Assembly (NCBI GenBank): GCA_900314215.1
Contig: OMUK01000095.1
Location: 1 to 50,894 of the forward strand
DNA length: 50,894 bases
Direction: 5' to 3'
From: an uncultured Prevotellaceae bacterium
GTDB taxonomy: Bacteria; Bacteroidota; Bacteroidia; Bacteroidales; Muribaculaceae
Below are positions 18,507 through 26,588 of the stretch, piece after piece. The position numbers were made by a program, and so were the translations under genes. Under the pieces are notes generated by a model that ran no database searches, was not told the origin of the DNA, and worked only from the letters and a program-made list of their open reading frames with translations. Position 1 is the first letter of the stretch; every line of letters starts with the position of its first letter.

Positions 18507-18565
18507 GCGCACGTTGGTTTTATTGTGGTATAAAATTACTGAAAAGCCACGAAAACAACAAAATT

Positions 18566-18600
18566 AAAGGGACAAATTTTTGTAACTTGTCCCTTTTTTG
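18566..18600 (-). terminator. Terminator of nrdJ
   Basis: Perfect 10-bp stem AAAGGGACAA (18566-18575) with TTGTCCCTTT (18587-18596), loop 11 nt, followed on the minus strand by an AATTTTG tract. It lies between nrdJ and the glucanotransferase gene, which are on the same strand. Confidence 0.75.
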
Positions 18601-18635
18601 CTAAAAAATATAGTAAATCGTAAAGCCCAAAACAA

Positions 18636-21191
18636 TCAACCGCAACGTGAGGTGCCGCAATTGGTGCATATCAGGCAGCCCTCCTGGTAGATGAGGGTCT
18701 CCTGTCCGCAATTCGGGCACTTCTTTCCCTCGGCCTTGGTGCCATTGGGCATGTATTTCTTGAGCGCGCGCTCAACGCCCATCTTCCAGGTGTTGATCGA
18801 CTTGTTGTCGAGCTCGAGGCTGCTCACCAGCTTCAGCACTTGTGCGATAGGCATGCCGTAGCGCAGCACGCCCGAGATGAGTTTGGCATAGTTCCAGAAC
18901 TCGGGGTTGAACTTCTCGCTCAGGCCTTCGATGGTGGTCTTGAAGCCGCGCTTGTTGACAAACTGGAAGTCGTAGCGCTTCTCGCCATCCTCGCCTATCA
19001 CCTTGATGATCTTGCCCTTGGTCACCGACTTGGGGCAGAAGATGCCCTCGTCGTCGTCGGCAATACCGGTGAAGATCTCGTAGGGACGGCCGTCGATCAA
19101 GCCGATGAAGGCAATCCACTTCTCCTTGTTGTTCTGGAAGCGCACCACATCGGCATCGAGCTCGATAGGACGCTTGAGAATGTGCTCCTCGGCAGCCATG
19201 TAGTGAGAGGCCTGCTTGGCTTTCTCCTTCTTCTTGTCGTCGCTGGTGAGCGTCACGAGCACGCCCGAGCGAGAGCCGTCGCGGTACACGGTGCAGCCCT
19301 TGCAGCCCACCTTCCAAGCCTCGACATAGAGCTTGTTGACCATTTCCTCCGAGATGTCGTTGGGCAGGTTGATGGTGACGCTGATCGAGTGGTCGACCCA
19401 CTTCTGCACAGCACCTTGCATCTTCACCTTCTCGACCCAGTCTACATCGTTCGACGTGGCCTTGTAGTAGGGCGACTTGGCAACGATCTCGTCGAGTTGC
19501 TGCTGGGTGTAGTCGTGGCGCACCTCGATGCCATTCACCTTCATCCAGGTGAGGAATTTGGGATGATACACGATGTATTCCTCAAAGGAGTCGCCCGTGT
19601 TGTCGACATAGTCGACGTGCACGTCCTTGTCGTTGGGGTTCACCTTGCGGCGGCGCTTGTACACAGGCAGGAACACAGGCTCGATGCCCGAGGTGGTCTG
19701 CGTCATGATGCTGGTGGTGCCAGTGGGCGCAATGGTGAGGCAAGCGATGTTGCGGCGGCCGTACTTAGTCATTTCCTCGTAGAGCTCGGGGTCGGCCTCC
19801 CTGAGGCGATTGATATAGGGGTTGTTTTTCTCCCGCTCAGCGTCGTAGATTTCAAAGGGACCGCGCTCCTTGGCCAGGTTGACCGATGCGCGATAGGCGG
19901 CCAGCGCCAGTGCACGGTGCACGCTTACCGAGAATTGAGTGGCCGGATCGGTGCCGTAGCGCAGGCCCATGGCAGCTACCATGTCGCCCTCGGCAGTGGT
20001 GCCCACGCCCGTGCGGCGGCCCTTGAGGGTCTTGTTGCGTATCTTGATCCACAGGTTTTTCTCGGTGAGCTTCACCTCCTCGGTCTCGGGATCGCTCTCA
20101 ATCTTGGCAAGTATCTTGTCGATTTTCTCCATCTCGAGGTCGATGATGTCGTCCATCATGCGCTGAGCATAGCCAATGTGCTCGCTGAAGAGGTCGAAAT
20201 TGAAGTGAGCATCCTTGGTGAAGGGGTTCTCGACATAGGAGTAGAGGTTGATGGCCAGCAGGCGGCAGCTGTCGTAGGGGCACAGCGGGATTTCGCCGCA
20301 TGGGTTGGTCGAGATGGTGCGGAAGCCCAGGTCGGCATAGCAGTCGGGCACCGACTCGCGTATGACGGTGTCCCAGAAGAGCACGCCAGGCTCGGCGCTC
20401 TTCCAAGCGTTGTGCACAATCTTGGCCCAAAGTTTGGAGGCGTCGATTTCCTTCTTCACGATTGGGTGGTCGCTGTGCACAGGGTATTGTTGCACGTATT
20501 TCTTGCCCTCGGTAGCGGCACGCATAAACTCGTCGTCGATGCGCACGCTCACGTTGGCACCCGTCACCTTGCCCTCGGTCATCTTGGCGTCGATAAACGA
20601 CTCGCTGTCGGGGTGCTTGATGCTCACGGTGAGCATGAGGGCGCCGCGGCGGCCGTCTTGTGCCACCTCGCGGGTGCTGTTGCTATAGCGCTCCATGAAG
20701 GGGACCAGGCCAGTCGACGTGAGTGCTGAGTTCTTCACAGGAGAGCCCTTGGGGCGGATGTGAGTAAGGTCGTGCCCCACGCCGCCACGGCGCTTCATGA
20801 GCTGCACCTGCTCCTCGTCGATTTTCATAATGCCGCCGTAGCTGTCGGGGTCGCCATCAAGGCCTATCACGAAGCAATTGGACAATGAGCCCACTTGGAA
20901 GTTGTTGCCAATGCCGGCCATGGGGCTGCCCTGCGGCACGATGTAGCGGAAGTGCTTGATCAAGTCAAATATTTTCTCCTCGCTCATCGGGTTGGGGTAT
21001 TTTTTCTCGATGCGGGCAATCTCACGAGCGATGCGATGGTGCATGTCGTCGGGCGTGAGCTCGTAGAGGTTGCCTTCGGAATCCTTCAGGGCATACTTGC
21101 TCGTCCAGACTCTTGCTGCAAGCTCGTCGCCATCAAAGTATTTCAATGTGGCTTCATAAGCTTGCTCATAAGTGTAAGTCTTTGTTTCCAC
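18636..21191 (-). CDS. nrdJ: Adenosylcobalamin-dependent (class II) ribonucleotide reductase
   Basis: Reduces ribonucleotides to deoxyribonucleotides using a B12-generated thiyl radical, without oxygen. 851 residues. The active-site NPCGE has Asn296, Cys298 and Glu300, the usual radical and acid/base residues. The nucleotide-binding APTGTTSIMTQTTSGIEPVF is clear. The C-terminus carries a zinc-ribbon-like tail with CPNCG and CTNCGTSRCG, which holds the redox-active cysteines. The start codon is GTG (METKTYTYEQ); no in-frame ATG occurs for 50 codons and the family similarity needs the N-terminus. It has its own promoter, a leader of about 60 nt and a strong terminator. No B12 riboswitch is evident upstream. 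Confidence 0.95.
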   Translation of the reverse strand: METKTYTYEQAYEATLKYFDGDELAARVWTSKYALKDSEGNLYELTPDDMHHRIAREIARIEKKYPNPMSEEKIFDLIKHFRYIVPQGSPMAGIGNNFQVGSLSNCFVIGLDGDPDSYGGIMKIDEEQVQLMKRRGGVGHDLTHIRPKGSPVKNSALTSTGLVPFMERYSNSTREVAQDGRRGALMLTVSIKHPDSESFIDAKMTEGKVTGANVSVRIDDEFMRAATEGKKYVQQYPVHSDHPIVKKEIDASKLWAKIVHNAWKSAEPGVLFWDTVIRESVPDCYADLGFRTISTNPCGEIPLCPYDSCRLLAINLYSYVENPFTKDAHFNFDLFSEHIGYAQRMMDDIIDLEMEKIDKILAKIESDPETEEVKLTEKNLWIKIRNKTLKGRRTGVGTTAEGDMVAAMGLRYGTDPATQFSVSVHRALALAAYRASVNLAKERGPFEIYDAEREKNNPYINRLREADPELYEEMTKYGRRNIACLTIAPTGTTSIMTQTTSGIEPVFLPVYKRRRKVNPNDKDVHVDYVDNTGDSFEEYIVYHPKFLTWMKVNGIEVRHDYTQQQLDEIVAKSPYYKATSNDVDWVEKVKMQGAVQKWVDHSISVTINLPNDISEEMVNKLYVEAWKVGCKGCTVYRDGSRSGVLVTLTSDDKKKEKAKQASHYMAAEEHILKRPIELDADVVRFQNNKEKWIAFIGLIDGRPYEIFTGIADDDEGIFCPKSVTKGKIIKVIGEDGEKRYDFQFVNKRGFKTTIEGLSEKFNPEFWNYAKLISGVLRYGMPIAQVLKLVSSLELDNKSINTWKMGVERALKKYMPNGTKAEGKKCPNCGQETLIYQEGCLICTNCGTSRCG

Positions 21192-21257
21192 TTTTTTTAT
21201 TATATTGTTTATAGTTTAAATCGGTTGTGTTTTATGTCAATTTTCGCAAAAACCTTG

Positions 21258-21289
21258 CAAATATAACAATAAACAATTTATCCAACAAG
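21258..21289 (-). promoter_or_regulatory. Promoter of nrdJ
   Basis: Minus strand: CTTG (21286-21289), a 20-bp spacer and TATATTTG (21258-21265), about 67 bp upstream of the GTG start. Confidence 0.6.
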
Positions 21290-21632
21290 CGTAATACTCA
21301 GAAAAAGCAAATTTTCTAAAATAAAATTTAATTAATTACAAATCAAATAATTAAGAAAACAAGAGCAACAAAAAGTTGAACAAAAAGTAAATTTCACCAC
21401 CGCTTAAGCGTTGTCAACTCAATCAATTTGGAACTTTCGGCTTATTTAGAAACGTTACAAATTTGCCACTTGAGAAATTCACGTGCCGAGCCACGGGGGG
21501 CGAAATGCGCCAGGCGTCGAGATGGTATTCTCTCGACAAGTTCTAAAAAAAAATTTAAAATTTGATATTTATTTTAAAGAAGTTTAAAAGTAATTACCGG
21601 TTAAAACTTAGGCCTCTTTGAATAATTTGTAT

Positions 21633-21640
21633 TAATTTTG
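21633..21640 (+). promoter_or_regulatory. -7 element of the methylmalonyl-CoA epimerase/decarboxylase operon
   Basis: TAATTTTG matches TAnnTTTG and is followed by C. The nearest TTTG boxes are too close (12 bp), so the -33 element is uncertain. It places the transcript start at the leader hairpin, roughly 90 nt before the first gene. Confidence 0.45.
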
Positions 21641-21645
21641 CACTG

Positions 21646-21682
21646 GATGTGTAGCCGGAGTAAACAGGCTGCGCGCCACATC
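21646..21682 (+). promoter_or_regulatory. Leader hairpin at the 5' end of the epimerase/decarboxylase transcript
   Basis: GATGTG (21646-21651) pairs with CACATC (21677-21682), and inside it AGCC (21653-21656) pairs with GGCT (21667-21670). With a transcript start near 21647 this hairpin would cap the mRNA. It could stabilise the message or be part of a regulatory fold; it matches no riboswitch I know. Confidence 0.4.
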
Positions 21683-21738
21683 AAACTTTAAATTACAATT
21701 AACTAATTATATAACAACTTTTTAAAATCAATTTAATT

Positions 21739-22158
21739 ATGCAGATTTCACACATCGAACACGTGGGTATCGCTGTTGCTTCGCTTGAGCAGGCAATCCC
21801 ATTTTATGAGAAATTATTGAACACCAAGTGCTACAAGATTGAGGAAGTTGAGGACCAGCACGTTAAGACTGCCTTCCTGAAAGTGGGCGAGACCAAGATT
21901 GAGCTTCTCGAGGCTACCAGCGACGAGAGCGCAATTGCCAAATTCATTGCCAAGAACGGCGGTCACGGCGGCATCCAGCACATGGCATTCGCCGTTGAGG
22001 ATGGTCTTGCCAATGCACTCAACGAGCTCCAGGAGAATGGCGAGCGTGTGATCGACAAGGTGCCACGCAAGGGTGCCGACGGCCTGAACATCGCATTTGT
22101 GCATCCCAAGAGCACTTGCGGCGCATTAATCGAACTTTGTGAAAATCCAAATAAGTAA
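21739..22158 (+). CDS. mce: Methylmalonyl-CoA epimerase
   Basis: Interconverts (R)- and (S)-methylmalonyl-CoA, linking the B12 mutase to the decarboxylase. 139 residues, a single VOC-fold (glyoxalase-like) protein. The N-terminal [22 protein letters not shown] and the metal-binding segments [13 protein letters not shown] and CGALIELCE are typical. It is the first gene of a five-gene plus-strand operon and is separated from the carboxyltransferase gene by 8 bp, which strongly supports the pathway assignment. Confidence 0.96.
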   Translation: MQISHIEHVGIAVASLEQAIPFYEKLLNTKCYKIEEVEDQHVKTAFLKVGETKIELLEATSDESAIAKFIAKNGGHGGIQHMAFAVEDGLANALNELQENGERVIDKVPRKGADGLNIAFVHPKSTCGALIELCENPNK

Positions 22159-22166
22159 TCAAGATA

Positions 22167-23771
22167 ATGGGTAAACAACTTGAGAAAATTCAAGAGCTGA
22201 TCGAGCGTCGCAACAAGGCACGCCTCGGTGGTGGCGAGAAAGCCATCGAAAAACAGCACAACAAGGGCAAATACACTGCCCGCGAAAGAATCAACATGCT
22301 CCTCGACGAGGGCAGCTTTGAGGAACTCGACATGTTCGTTCGTCACCGTTGCACCAACTTCGGCATGGAGAAGAAGCAAGTAGATGGCGACGCCGTTGTG
22401 ACCGGTTATGGCACAATCGATGGTCGCCTTGTTTATATATTTGCACAAGATGCCACTTCATTTGGCGGCGCACTGAGCGAGACCATGGCCCTGAAGATTT
22501 GCAAAATCATGGACCTGGCCATGAAGAATGGCGCCCCTGTGATTGGCCTTAACGACTCGGGCGGCGCCCGCATCCAAGAGGGCATCAACGCACTGGGCGG
22601 CTATGCCGAGATATTCCAGCGCAACATCAACGCCAGCGGCGTGATTCCTCAGATTTCGGCTATTTTGGGTCCCTGCGCCGGTGGTGCAGTGTACTCCCCT
22701 GCCCTCACCGACTTCATCATCATGTGCCAGGGCATAAGCTACATGTTCCTGACCGGACCTAAGGTGGTGAAGACCGTGACTGGCGAGGACGTGACTCAAG
22801 AGCAACTGGGCGGCGCCAAGGTGCATGCCACCAAGAGCGGTGTGGCACACTTCGCAGCCGAGAACGAGGAAGAGGCCATGGCACTCATCAAGAAATTGCT
22901 GAGCTACATGCCAAGCAACAATATGGAGGAAGCTCCACGCGTGGAGTGCACCGACCCCATCGACCGTGCCGAGGACTCACTCAACACTGTGATTCCCGAG
23001 AGCCCCAACGATCCCTACAACATGTATGATGTGATAGGTGCCATCGTCGACAACGGCGAGTTCCTTGAGGTACACAAGGATTGGGCCAAGAACATCATCG
23101 TGGGCTTTGCCCGTTTCAATGGCCAGAGCGTGGGTATCGTGGCCAACCAGCCCAACTACATGGCTGGCGTGCTCGACGTGAACGCAAGCCGCAAGGGCGG
23201 CCGCTTCGTGCGCTTCTGCGACGCTTTCAACATTCCTATCGTCACCCTCGTCGACGTGCCTGGATTCCTGCCTGGCACCCAGCAAGAGTACAACGCTGTG
23301 ATCATGAACGGCGCCAAGTTGCTCTATGCCTACGGCGAAGCCACCGTGCCCAAGATCACCGTGACCCTGCGCAAGAGCTACGGCGGCAGCCACATCGTGA
23401 TGAGCTGCAAGCAGCTGCGCGGCGACATGAACTACGCTTGGCCAAGCGCCGAGATTGCTGTGATGGGCGCAAGCGGCGCTGCCGGCATTCTCTATGCTAA
23501 GCAAGGCAAGGCTGCCAAGGCTGCCGCTGCCGAAGCCAAGAGCGAGGAAGAGGCCAAGAAGATCATGGCCGACCACAAGCAGTTTATTGCCGAGAAAGAG
23601 CAAGAGTATAACGACCTGTTCTGCACTCCTTACAATGCAGCCAAATATGGCTACATCGACGACGTGATTGAGCCACGCAACACCCGCTTCCGCATCATTC
23701 GCGCCCTGGAGCAGACCCGCACCAAGAAGCTTACCAACCCTGCTAAGAAGCACGGCAATATTCCTCTCTAA
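22167..23771 (+). CDS. mmdA: Methylmalonyl-CoA decarboxylase / propionyl-CoA carboxylase carboxyltransferase subunit
   Basis: Biotin-dependent carboxyltransferase moving CO2 between methylmalonyl-CoA/propionyl-CoA and the biotin carrier. 534 residues in two crotonase-like halves. Oxyanion-hole and acyl-CoA motifs are visible ([51 protein letters not shown]). A Lys/Ala/Glu-rich insertion ([21 protein letters not shown]) sits near residue 450, after GAAGILYAK. The downstream OadG, biotin carrier and OadB-type genes make the sodium-pumping decarboxylase reading more likely than a plain carboxylase, as there is no biotin carboxylase gene here. Names used in other genomes include pccB. Confidence 0.93.
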   Translation: MGKQLEKIQELIERRNKARLGGGEKAIEKQHNKGKYTARERINMLLDEGSFEELDMFVRHRCTNFGMEKKQVDGDAVVTGYGTIDGRLVYIFAQDATSFGGALSETMALKICKIMDLAMKNGAPVIGLNDSGGARIQEGINALGGYAEIFQRNINASGVIPQISAILGPCAGGAVYSPALTDFIIMCQGISYMFLTGPKVVKTVTGEDVTQEQLGGAKVHATKSGVAHFAAENEEEAMALIKKLLSYMPSNNMEEAPRVECTDPIDRAEDSLNTVIPESPNDPYNMYDVIGAIVDNGEFLEVHKDWAKNIIVGFARFNGQSVGIVANQPNYMAGVLDVNASRKGGRFVRFCDAFNIPIVTLVDVPGFLPGTQQEYNAVIMNGAKLLYAYGEATVPKITVTLRKSYGGSHIVMSCKQLRGDMNYAWPSAEIAVMGASGAAGILYAKQGKAAKAAAAEAKSEEEAKKIMADHKQFIAEKEQEYNDLFCTPYNAAKYGYIDDVIEPRNTRFRIIRALEQTRTKKLTNPAKKHGNIPL

Positions 23772-23794
23772 TATATTTTAATGTGTTACAAGAG

Positions 23795-24823
23795 ATGAAT
23801 AAGAGAAATATATTATTCCTGCTGCTTGCTGCAGTCGTGAGCTTCGGAGCCCTTGCGCAGGGCCACAAGAACCTGCGCATCACCGAGGTGATGACTGCAC
23901 AAGATAGCACGCAGTATGGTGGCACAACCACTGGCTGGGTCGAGCTTTACAACTCGAGCTACCACGCTTATGCCATCGAGAAGATGTTTATCACCAACAA
24001 GAAGCCCGAGGAGCTCTTCACCCAGGCCAACCGCGATGCCGCCTATGCTCGCGAGAAAGTGCGCGACAACGACGCTGTGCTGCGTTACCTCTCAGAGGCT
24101 CCCTTGAAGACGGGCGTCTACATGATTCCGCGCGGTGATGAAAGAAACACCAACCTTGGCGAACACGGGCAATGCGTGTTTGTCGCCGACGGGCAAATTC
24201 AGAATGGCACATTCCACCTGCCCTTTGAGTTTGTGCCGGGCCAGGCCAACTACCTTGCCGTCTACGACGTGAATGGCGAGATGGTCGACCAAGTCACCGT
24301 GCCTGCCTCGCTCAAGGCTGGCCAGTCCTATGCCATCAAGGCCGAGGGGCGTCTGCCTCTTGAAGGCACCGAGCACAACGGCGACTTTGAGGTGCGCGAC
24401 GGGAGCAGCATTGAGAAAGCCATCACCCCGGGCAATTTCAACACCCGCATCAAGAACGAGAATGTTGAAAAGTTCCATCAGCATGACCCCTATGGTGTGA
24501 TTATCACCGTCATCGCTATGCTCATTGTGTTTTCGGCACTCATCCTGCTGTACTTGCTCTTTAAGGTGTTTGGATATGTGAGCGACAAGTCGCTCAACAA
24601 AAACACTGCCCCTGCAGTCACACAGGCAGTTGAGACCCCGGCAAGCACTGCTACAGCCGAGCCAGAAGCTGGCGAGGAGGAAATTGCAGCCATCTGCATG
24701 GCGCTCTTCCAGCATTTCAATGCCCACGACGAGGAGAGCGGCGTGCTCACCTTCAAGCGCAGCGGCTCTACCGCATGGAACTCCAAGGAGCAAATGATGT
24801 GCCCAGCACCTCAACGCAAATAA
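23795..24823 (+). CDS. OadG-family subunit with an N-terminal lamin-tail-like periplasmic domain
   Basis: Membrane-anchoring (gamma/delta-type) subunit of the sodium-translocating decarboxylase. 342 residues, far longer than the ~80-120 of classical OadG/MmdD. A signal peptide (NILFLLLAAVVSFGALA) is followed by about 180 residues resembling a lamin-tail domain (LRITEVMT, then GWVELYNSS). One transmembrane helix at about residues 233-260 (VIITVIAMLIVFSALILLYLLFKVF) comes next, then a Pro/Ala/Glu linker and an OadG-like end (EEIAAICMALFQHF). The frame opens at a GTG 12 bp upstream, but the ATG at 23795 with AAGAG before it gives the proper signal peptide. It is 23 bp after mmdA and 45 bp before the biotin carrier gene. 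Confidence 0.8.
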   Translation: MNKRNILFLLLAAVVSFGALAQGHKNLRITEVMTAQDSTQYGGTTTGWVELYNSSYHAYAIEKMFITNKKPEELFTQANRDAAYAREKVRDNDAVLRYLSEAPLKTGVYMIPRGDERNTNLGEHGQCVFVADGQIQNGTFHLPFEFVPGQANYLAVYDVNGEMVDQVTVPASLKAGQSYAIKAEGRLPLEGTEHNGDFEVRDGSSIEKAITPGNFNTRIKNENVEKFHQHDPYGVIITVIAMLIVFSALILLYLLFKVFGYVSDKSLNKNTAPAVTQAVETPASTATAEPEAGEEEIAAICMALFQHFNAHDEESGVLTFKRSGSTAWNSKEQMMCPAPQRK

Positions 24824-24868
24824 CAACCAAGTTTTCAAAAACAAATTAAAAAGACTTAACATCAAAAA

Positions 24869-25303
24869 ATGAAAGAATATAAGTATAAAATCAATGGCAA
24901 CGAGTATAAGGTTGCCGTTGGTGACGTCGACGAGAACAACGTTGCAAGTGTCGAGGTCAATGGCAAGAGCTACAAAGTGGAGCTCGAGGACCAGCCCAAG
25001 ATTTCTCACGTTGTGAAGAAGGTGGCTCCCGCCGCTGTGGCAAGTGCCCCCGTCGCCAAGAAGAAGACCGCCGCCAAGGCTGCCGCAGGCGACTACGTGG
25101 TAGAGTCGCCACTGCCAGGAACAATCAAGGAACTCTATGTGAAAGAGGGCCAGGCTGTGAAGGCCGACGACGTGGTGTGCATCCTCGAGGCCATGAAGAT
25201 GGGCAATGAGGTGAAGGCCGGTAAAGACGGTACAGTAAAGAGTATCAACGTCAACAAGGAGGACTCTGTTCTCGAGGGTGACACTATCATGGTAATCGCT
25301 TAA
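24869..25303 (+). CDS. mmdC: Biotin carrier subunit of the methylmalonyl-CoA decarboxylase
   Basis: Carries the carboxyl group on biotin between the carboxyltransferase and the membrane pump. 144 residues. The C-terminal biotinyl domain has the target motif EAMKM, with Lys110 as the biotinylation site, in a hammerhead fold (VESPLPGTIKELYVKEGQAVK). An Ala/Pro/Lys-rich flexible linker at about residues 50-74 precedes it. The N-terminal ~45 residues (YKYKINGNEYKVAVGDVDEN) are the usual small beta domain of such carriers. It starts 45 bp after the OadG-like gene and ends 5 bp before the beta subunit gene. Confidence 0.93.
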   Translation: MKEYKYKINGNEYKVAVGDVDENNVASVEVNGKSYKVELEDQPKISHVVKKVAPAAVASAPVAKKKTAAKAAAGDYVVESPLPGTIKELYVKEGQAVKADDVVCILEAMKMGNEVKAGKDGTVKSINVNKEDSVLEGDTIMVIA

Positions 25304-25308
25304 GAGTT

Positions 25309-26466
25309 ATGTTAGCAAGTATATTTGACATCGTATCAAGTAATTTGTTACAGTTCTGGCACTTTACTGGTTTCTACAACTGTGACTACACCAACTTGAT
25401 CATGATATGCTTTGGTCTGCTGTTTATCTACCTGGCCATCAAGCATGACTTTGAGCCAATGCTGCTTGTTCCCATTGGCTTCGGCATCCTGGTTGGCAAC
25501 ATTCCATTCCAGCCAGGCAATGAGATTGGTGTATATGAGGAGGGCTCGGTGCTCAACATCTTGTATCAAGGTGTGGTGAAAGGCTGGTACCCGCCACTCA
25601 TCTTCCTGGGAATCGGCGCAATGACCGACTTCGGCTCGCTCATTGCCAATCCTAAGCTCATGCTGGTGGGCGCTGCGGCCCAGTTTGGCATCTTCGGCGC
25701 CTACATGGTAGCTCTGGCCATCGGCTTCATGCCCGACCAGGCAGGTGCCATCGCCATCATCGGCGGTGCCGACGGCCCCACTGCCATCTTCCTGAGTGGA
25801 AAACTCGCACCCAACTTGCTGGGAGCTATCGCCGTGTGTGCCTACTCCTACATGGCCCTAGTGCCAGTGATACAACCGCCCATCATGCGACTGTGCACGA
25901 CCAAGAAAGAGCGTGTGATACACATGAAGCCAGCGCGCAAGGTGACCAAAAACGAGAAGATACTGTTCCCAATCGTTGGCCTGCTGCTCACTTGCTTCTT
26001 TGTGCCATCGGGTCTTCCCCTGCTGGGCATGCTCTTCTTCGGCAACCTGCTGCGTGAGTCGGGAGTCACTACCCGTCTTGCCAAGACTGCAAGCAATGCA
26101 ATGACCGACATCGTTACAATGATACTGGGCTTGACCGTGGGTACCTCAACCCAGGCTTCTCAGTTCCTGACTATGAGCACTGTCAAGATCTTCTTCCTGG
26201 GCGCTATGGCATTTATCATTGCCACATTTGCCGGCGTGCTCTTTGTGAAGTTCTTCAACCTGTTCCTGAGCAAGGACAACAAGCTCAATCCTCTCATTGG
26301 CAACGCTGGCGTGAGTGCCGTGCCTATGGCAGCCCGCATCAGCAACGACCAGGGCTTGAAGTATGATCCGCGCAACTACCTGCTCATGCATGCCATGGGT
26401 CCCAATGTGGCCGGTGTGATTAGCTCGGCAGTGGCTGCCGGTGTGCTGCTCGGTTTCTTAGGATAA
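25309..26466 (+). CDS. mmdB: Sodium ion-translocating decarboxylase beta subunit
   Basis: Integral membrane subunit that decarboxylates carboxybiotin and exports sodium. 385 residues with about ten hydrophobic segments. The family's re-entrant motif GGADGPTAIFLSGKLAP is intact, including the Asp that binds sodium in OadB. The C-terminal signature NDQGLKYDPRNYLLMHAMGPNVAGVISSA is also present. It is the last gene of the operon, followed by a strong terminator. With MutAB it lets the cell couple propionate formation to a sodium gradient. Confidence 0.95.
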   Translation: MLASIFDIVSSNLLQFWHFTGFYNCDYTNLIMICFGLLFIYLAIKHDFEPMLLVPIGFGILVGNIPFQPGNEIGVYEEGSVLNILYQGVVKGWYPPLIFLGIGAMTDFGSLIANPKLMLVGAAAQFGIFGAYMVALAIGFMPDQAGAIAIIGGADGPTAIFLSGKLAPNLLGAIAVCAYSYMALVPVIQPPIMRLCTTKKERVIHMKPARKVTKNEKILFPIVGLLLTCFFVPSGLPLLGMLFFGNLLRESGVTTRLAKTASNAMTDIVTMILGLTVGTSTQASQFLTMSTVKIFFLGAMAFIIATFAGVLFVKFFNLFLSKDNKLNPLIGNAGVSAVPMAARISNDQGLKYDPRNYLLMHAMGPNVAGVISSAVAAGVLLGFLG

Positions 26467-26492
26467 AACCTAACCCACACATATTAAAGATG

Positions 26493-26529
26493 ATAAAGGC
26501 GAACCTCAATGGCTCGCCTTTATTTTTTA
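26493..26529 (+). terminator. Terminator of the epimerase/decarboxylase operon
   Basis: Perfect 10-bp stem ATAAAGGCGA (26493-26502) with TCGCCTTTAT (26514-26523), loop 11 nt, then TTTTTT. Confidence 0.85.
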
Positions 26530-26563
26530 CCGAAATTTGGCCGTTAATCCACAAAAAAAGCAT

Positions 26564-26571
26564 TAAATTTG
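26564..26571 (+). promoter_or_regulatory. -7 element of the patatin-like gene
   Basis: TAAATTTG, full match; a TTTG box at 26536-26539 is 24 bp upstream, slightly too far. It puts the transcript start near 26578 and so rules out the upstream start at 26490. Confidence 0.5.
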
Positions 26572-26588
26572 TAAGAAATTTACGAGTG

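Larger units (their letters stand above)
21192..21738. other. 547-bp AT-rich gap between nrdJ and the epimerase operon
   Basis: It holds the nrdJ promoter (21258-21289, minus), the probable -7 box of the epimerase operon (21633-21640, plus) and a leader hairpin (21646-21682). In between, a GC-rich island at about 21480-21540 has two small hairpins (GGCG/CGCC, 21499-21511; GTCGAGA/TCTCGAC, 21516-21537). I see no coding frame. A cobalamin riboswitch was looked for and not found. Confidence 0.5.

Noticed and set aside
21192-21738. A cobalamin riboswitch upstream of nrdJ or the epimerase operon.
   Set aside because: I could not find the conserved B12 box or the multi-stem core on either strand; only short hairpins are present.
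22167-23771. Acetyl-CoA carboxylase carboxyltransferase.
   Set aside because: The single-chain carboxyltransferase fused halves, the epimerase upstream and the OadB-type pump downstream all point to methylmalonyl-CoA/propionyl-CoA chemistry.
23783-23794. A GTG start for the OadG-like protein four codons upstream.
   Set aside because: The ATG at 23795 has AAGAG before it and directly begins the signal peptide.
26490-26588. An upstream start for the patatin-like protein, adding 33 residues.
   Set aside because: It would translate through the preceding terminator and the gene's own -7 box, and the added residues match nothing in the family.
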